A stretch of DNA of 64,000 nt from Theocolax elegans (Eukaryota > Arthropoda > Insecta > Hymenoptera > Cerocephalidae), in the NCBI GenBank assembly GCA_026168455.1, contig CM047426.1, positions 27,525,058 to 27,589,057 of the forward strand, in the 5' to 3' direction. Both the position numbers and the translations under genes were made by a program. How positions within the stretch are numbered: the first letter of the stretch is position 1; every line of letters starts with the position of its first letter. Under the pieces are notes generated by a model. That model had not been told where the DNA came from. It did not search any database and was given only the letters and a program-made list of their open reading frames with translations. Positions 63,432 through 64,000 of the stretch are shown here, piece by piece.

Positions 63432-64000
63432 TGAGAATGTGGTAAAGGCAAGTGACTTATTGAAAAAAAAAAAAAAATAACAATTTTGAATTTGTTTTTT
63501 AAAAACAAAAATTCAAATATGTTGTTAAGGAAGGCAGATAATTTTTTTTACAATAATCAGTGTATTTCATAGCAATTATATCTGGACTTGTCATTGTAGC
63601 TATTTATATGTACATAAAACTTGTTATAAACCAATTATTGTAGAATATATACTAAGCAATAATGAGGATATGCAAATACTATGTACATATGTATATTATA
63701 CTAAAATTTTCCTATAAACTTACAATTTAGCTTAATCTTATAACTGTATACATAAATTAGTCTTAAAATATTATAGTGCTAGTTGTAGCAACATTTGTAA
63801 TATTTATTTAAAGAATTATTTTTATTTTTTATTAATTTTGCAACTTTATATTTTAAAAGTTTTGTTGTATGTCACTTGCCTTTTTCCTAGAGTTAAAGTG
63901 CAAAATAAGAAGATACACAGTTCGACAATCTTTGAGAAAGATTATTAAGTGTAACTATTGTTTTTACTTGCTGGCAAGTAACTAAAAGAGTATGTAATGT
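63432..64000 (+). other. OPA3 3' UTR and flank
   Basis: AT-rich with an A-run at about 63463-63477. No clear AATAAA is seen near the stop; the 3' end may lie further right. Nothing else is recognised before the window ends. Confidence 0.4.

Overview
The window looks like nuclear DNA of an insect, most likely a hymenopteran (ant, bee or wasp). It is AT-rich, with many microsatellites, GT-AG introns from about 70 bp to 14.7 kb, and GC-rich islands at transcription starts. The lineage guess rests on gene style, mainly the compact Hairless protein (about 465 residues), and is an inference.

Layout from left to right: (1) a short terminal exon of an unidentified gene (217-294); (2) a 1,186-bp transposon-like element with perfect 319-bp inverted terminal repeats and a 7-bp target duplication (1676-2861), about 330 bp upstream of (3) the exocyst gene Sec10/EXOC5 (3190-5956, plus). 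(4) PRMT1, an arginine methyltransferase (7022-9681, minus), is convergent with Sec10. (5) A GC-rich, repeat-laden leader region (about 11600-13888) precedes Hairless (CDS 15196-18579, plus), the Su(H) co-repressor of the Notch pathway. (6) After a 4-kb stretch with no recognisable gene comes an MTA-family NuRD subunit (CDS 24668-57682, plus, 13 coding exons), with a GC-rich 5' leader at about 22.1-23.8 kb. (7) SF3B2, a U2 snRNP splicing factor (59437-61543, minus), is convergent with MTA and divergent from (8) OPA3 (62764-63431, plus).

The genes do not form an operon and mostly serve unrelated housekeeping roles: secretion, arginine methylation, splicing and mitochondrial shape. The regulatory pair is Hairless and MTA, both chromatin or co-repressor proteins. 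Hairless keeps its Su(H)-binding block, a Groucho-type motif and the CtBP motif; the CtBP motif sits on a 35-nt last coding exon. MTA keeps BAH, ELM2, SANT and GATA-type finger and also carries a C2H2 zinc finger and an in-frame GC-rich exon inside the BAH loop.

Much of the window (the MTA introns, the 9.7-13.5 kb and 18.6-22.1 kb stretches) is non-coding. These parts hold microsatellites, GC islands and several inverted-repeat (MITE-like) elements. I see no rRNA, tRNA or CRISPR array, and no autonomous transposon coding region.
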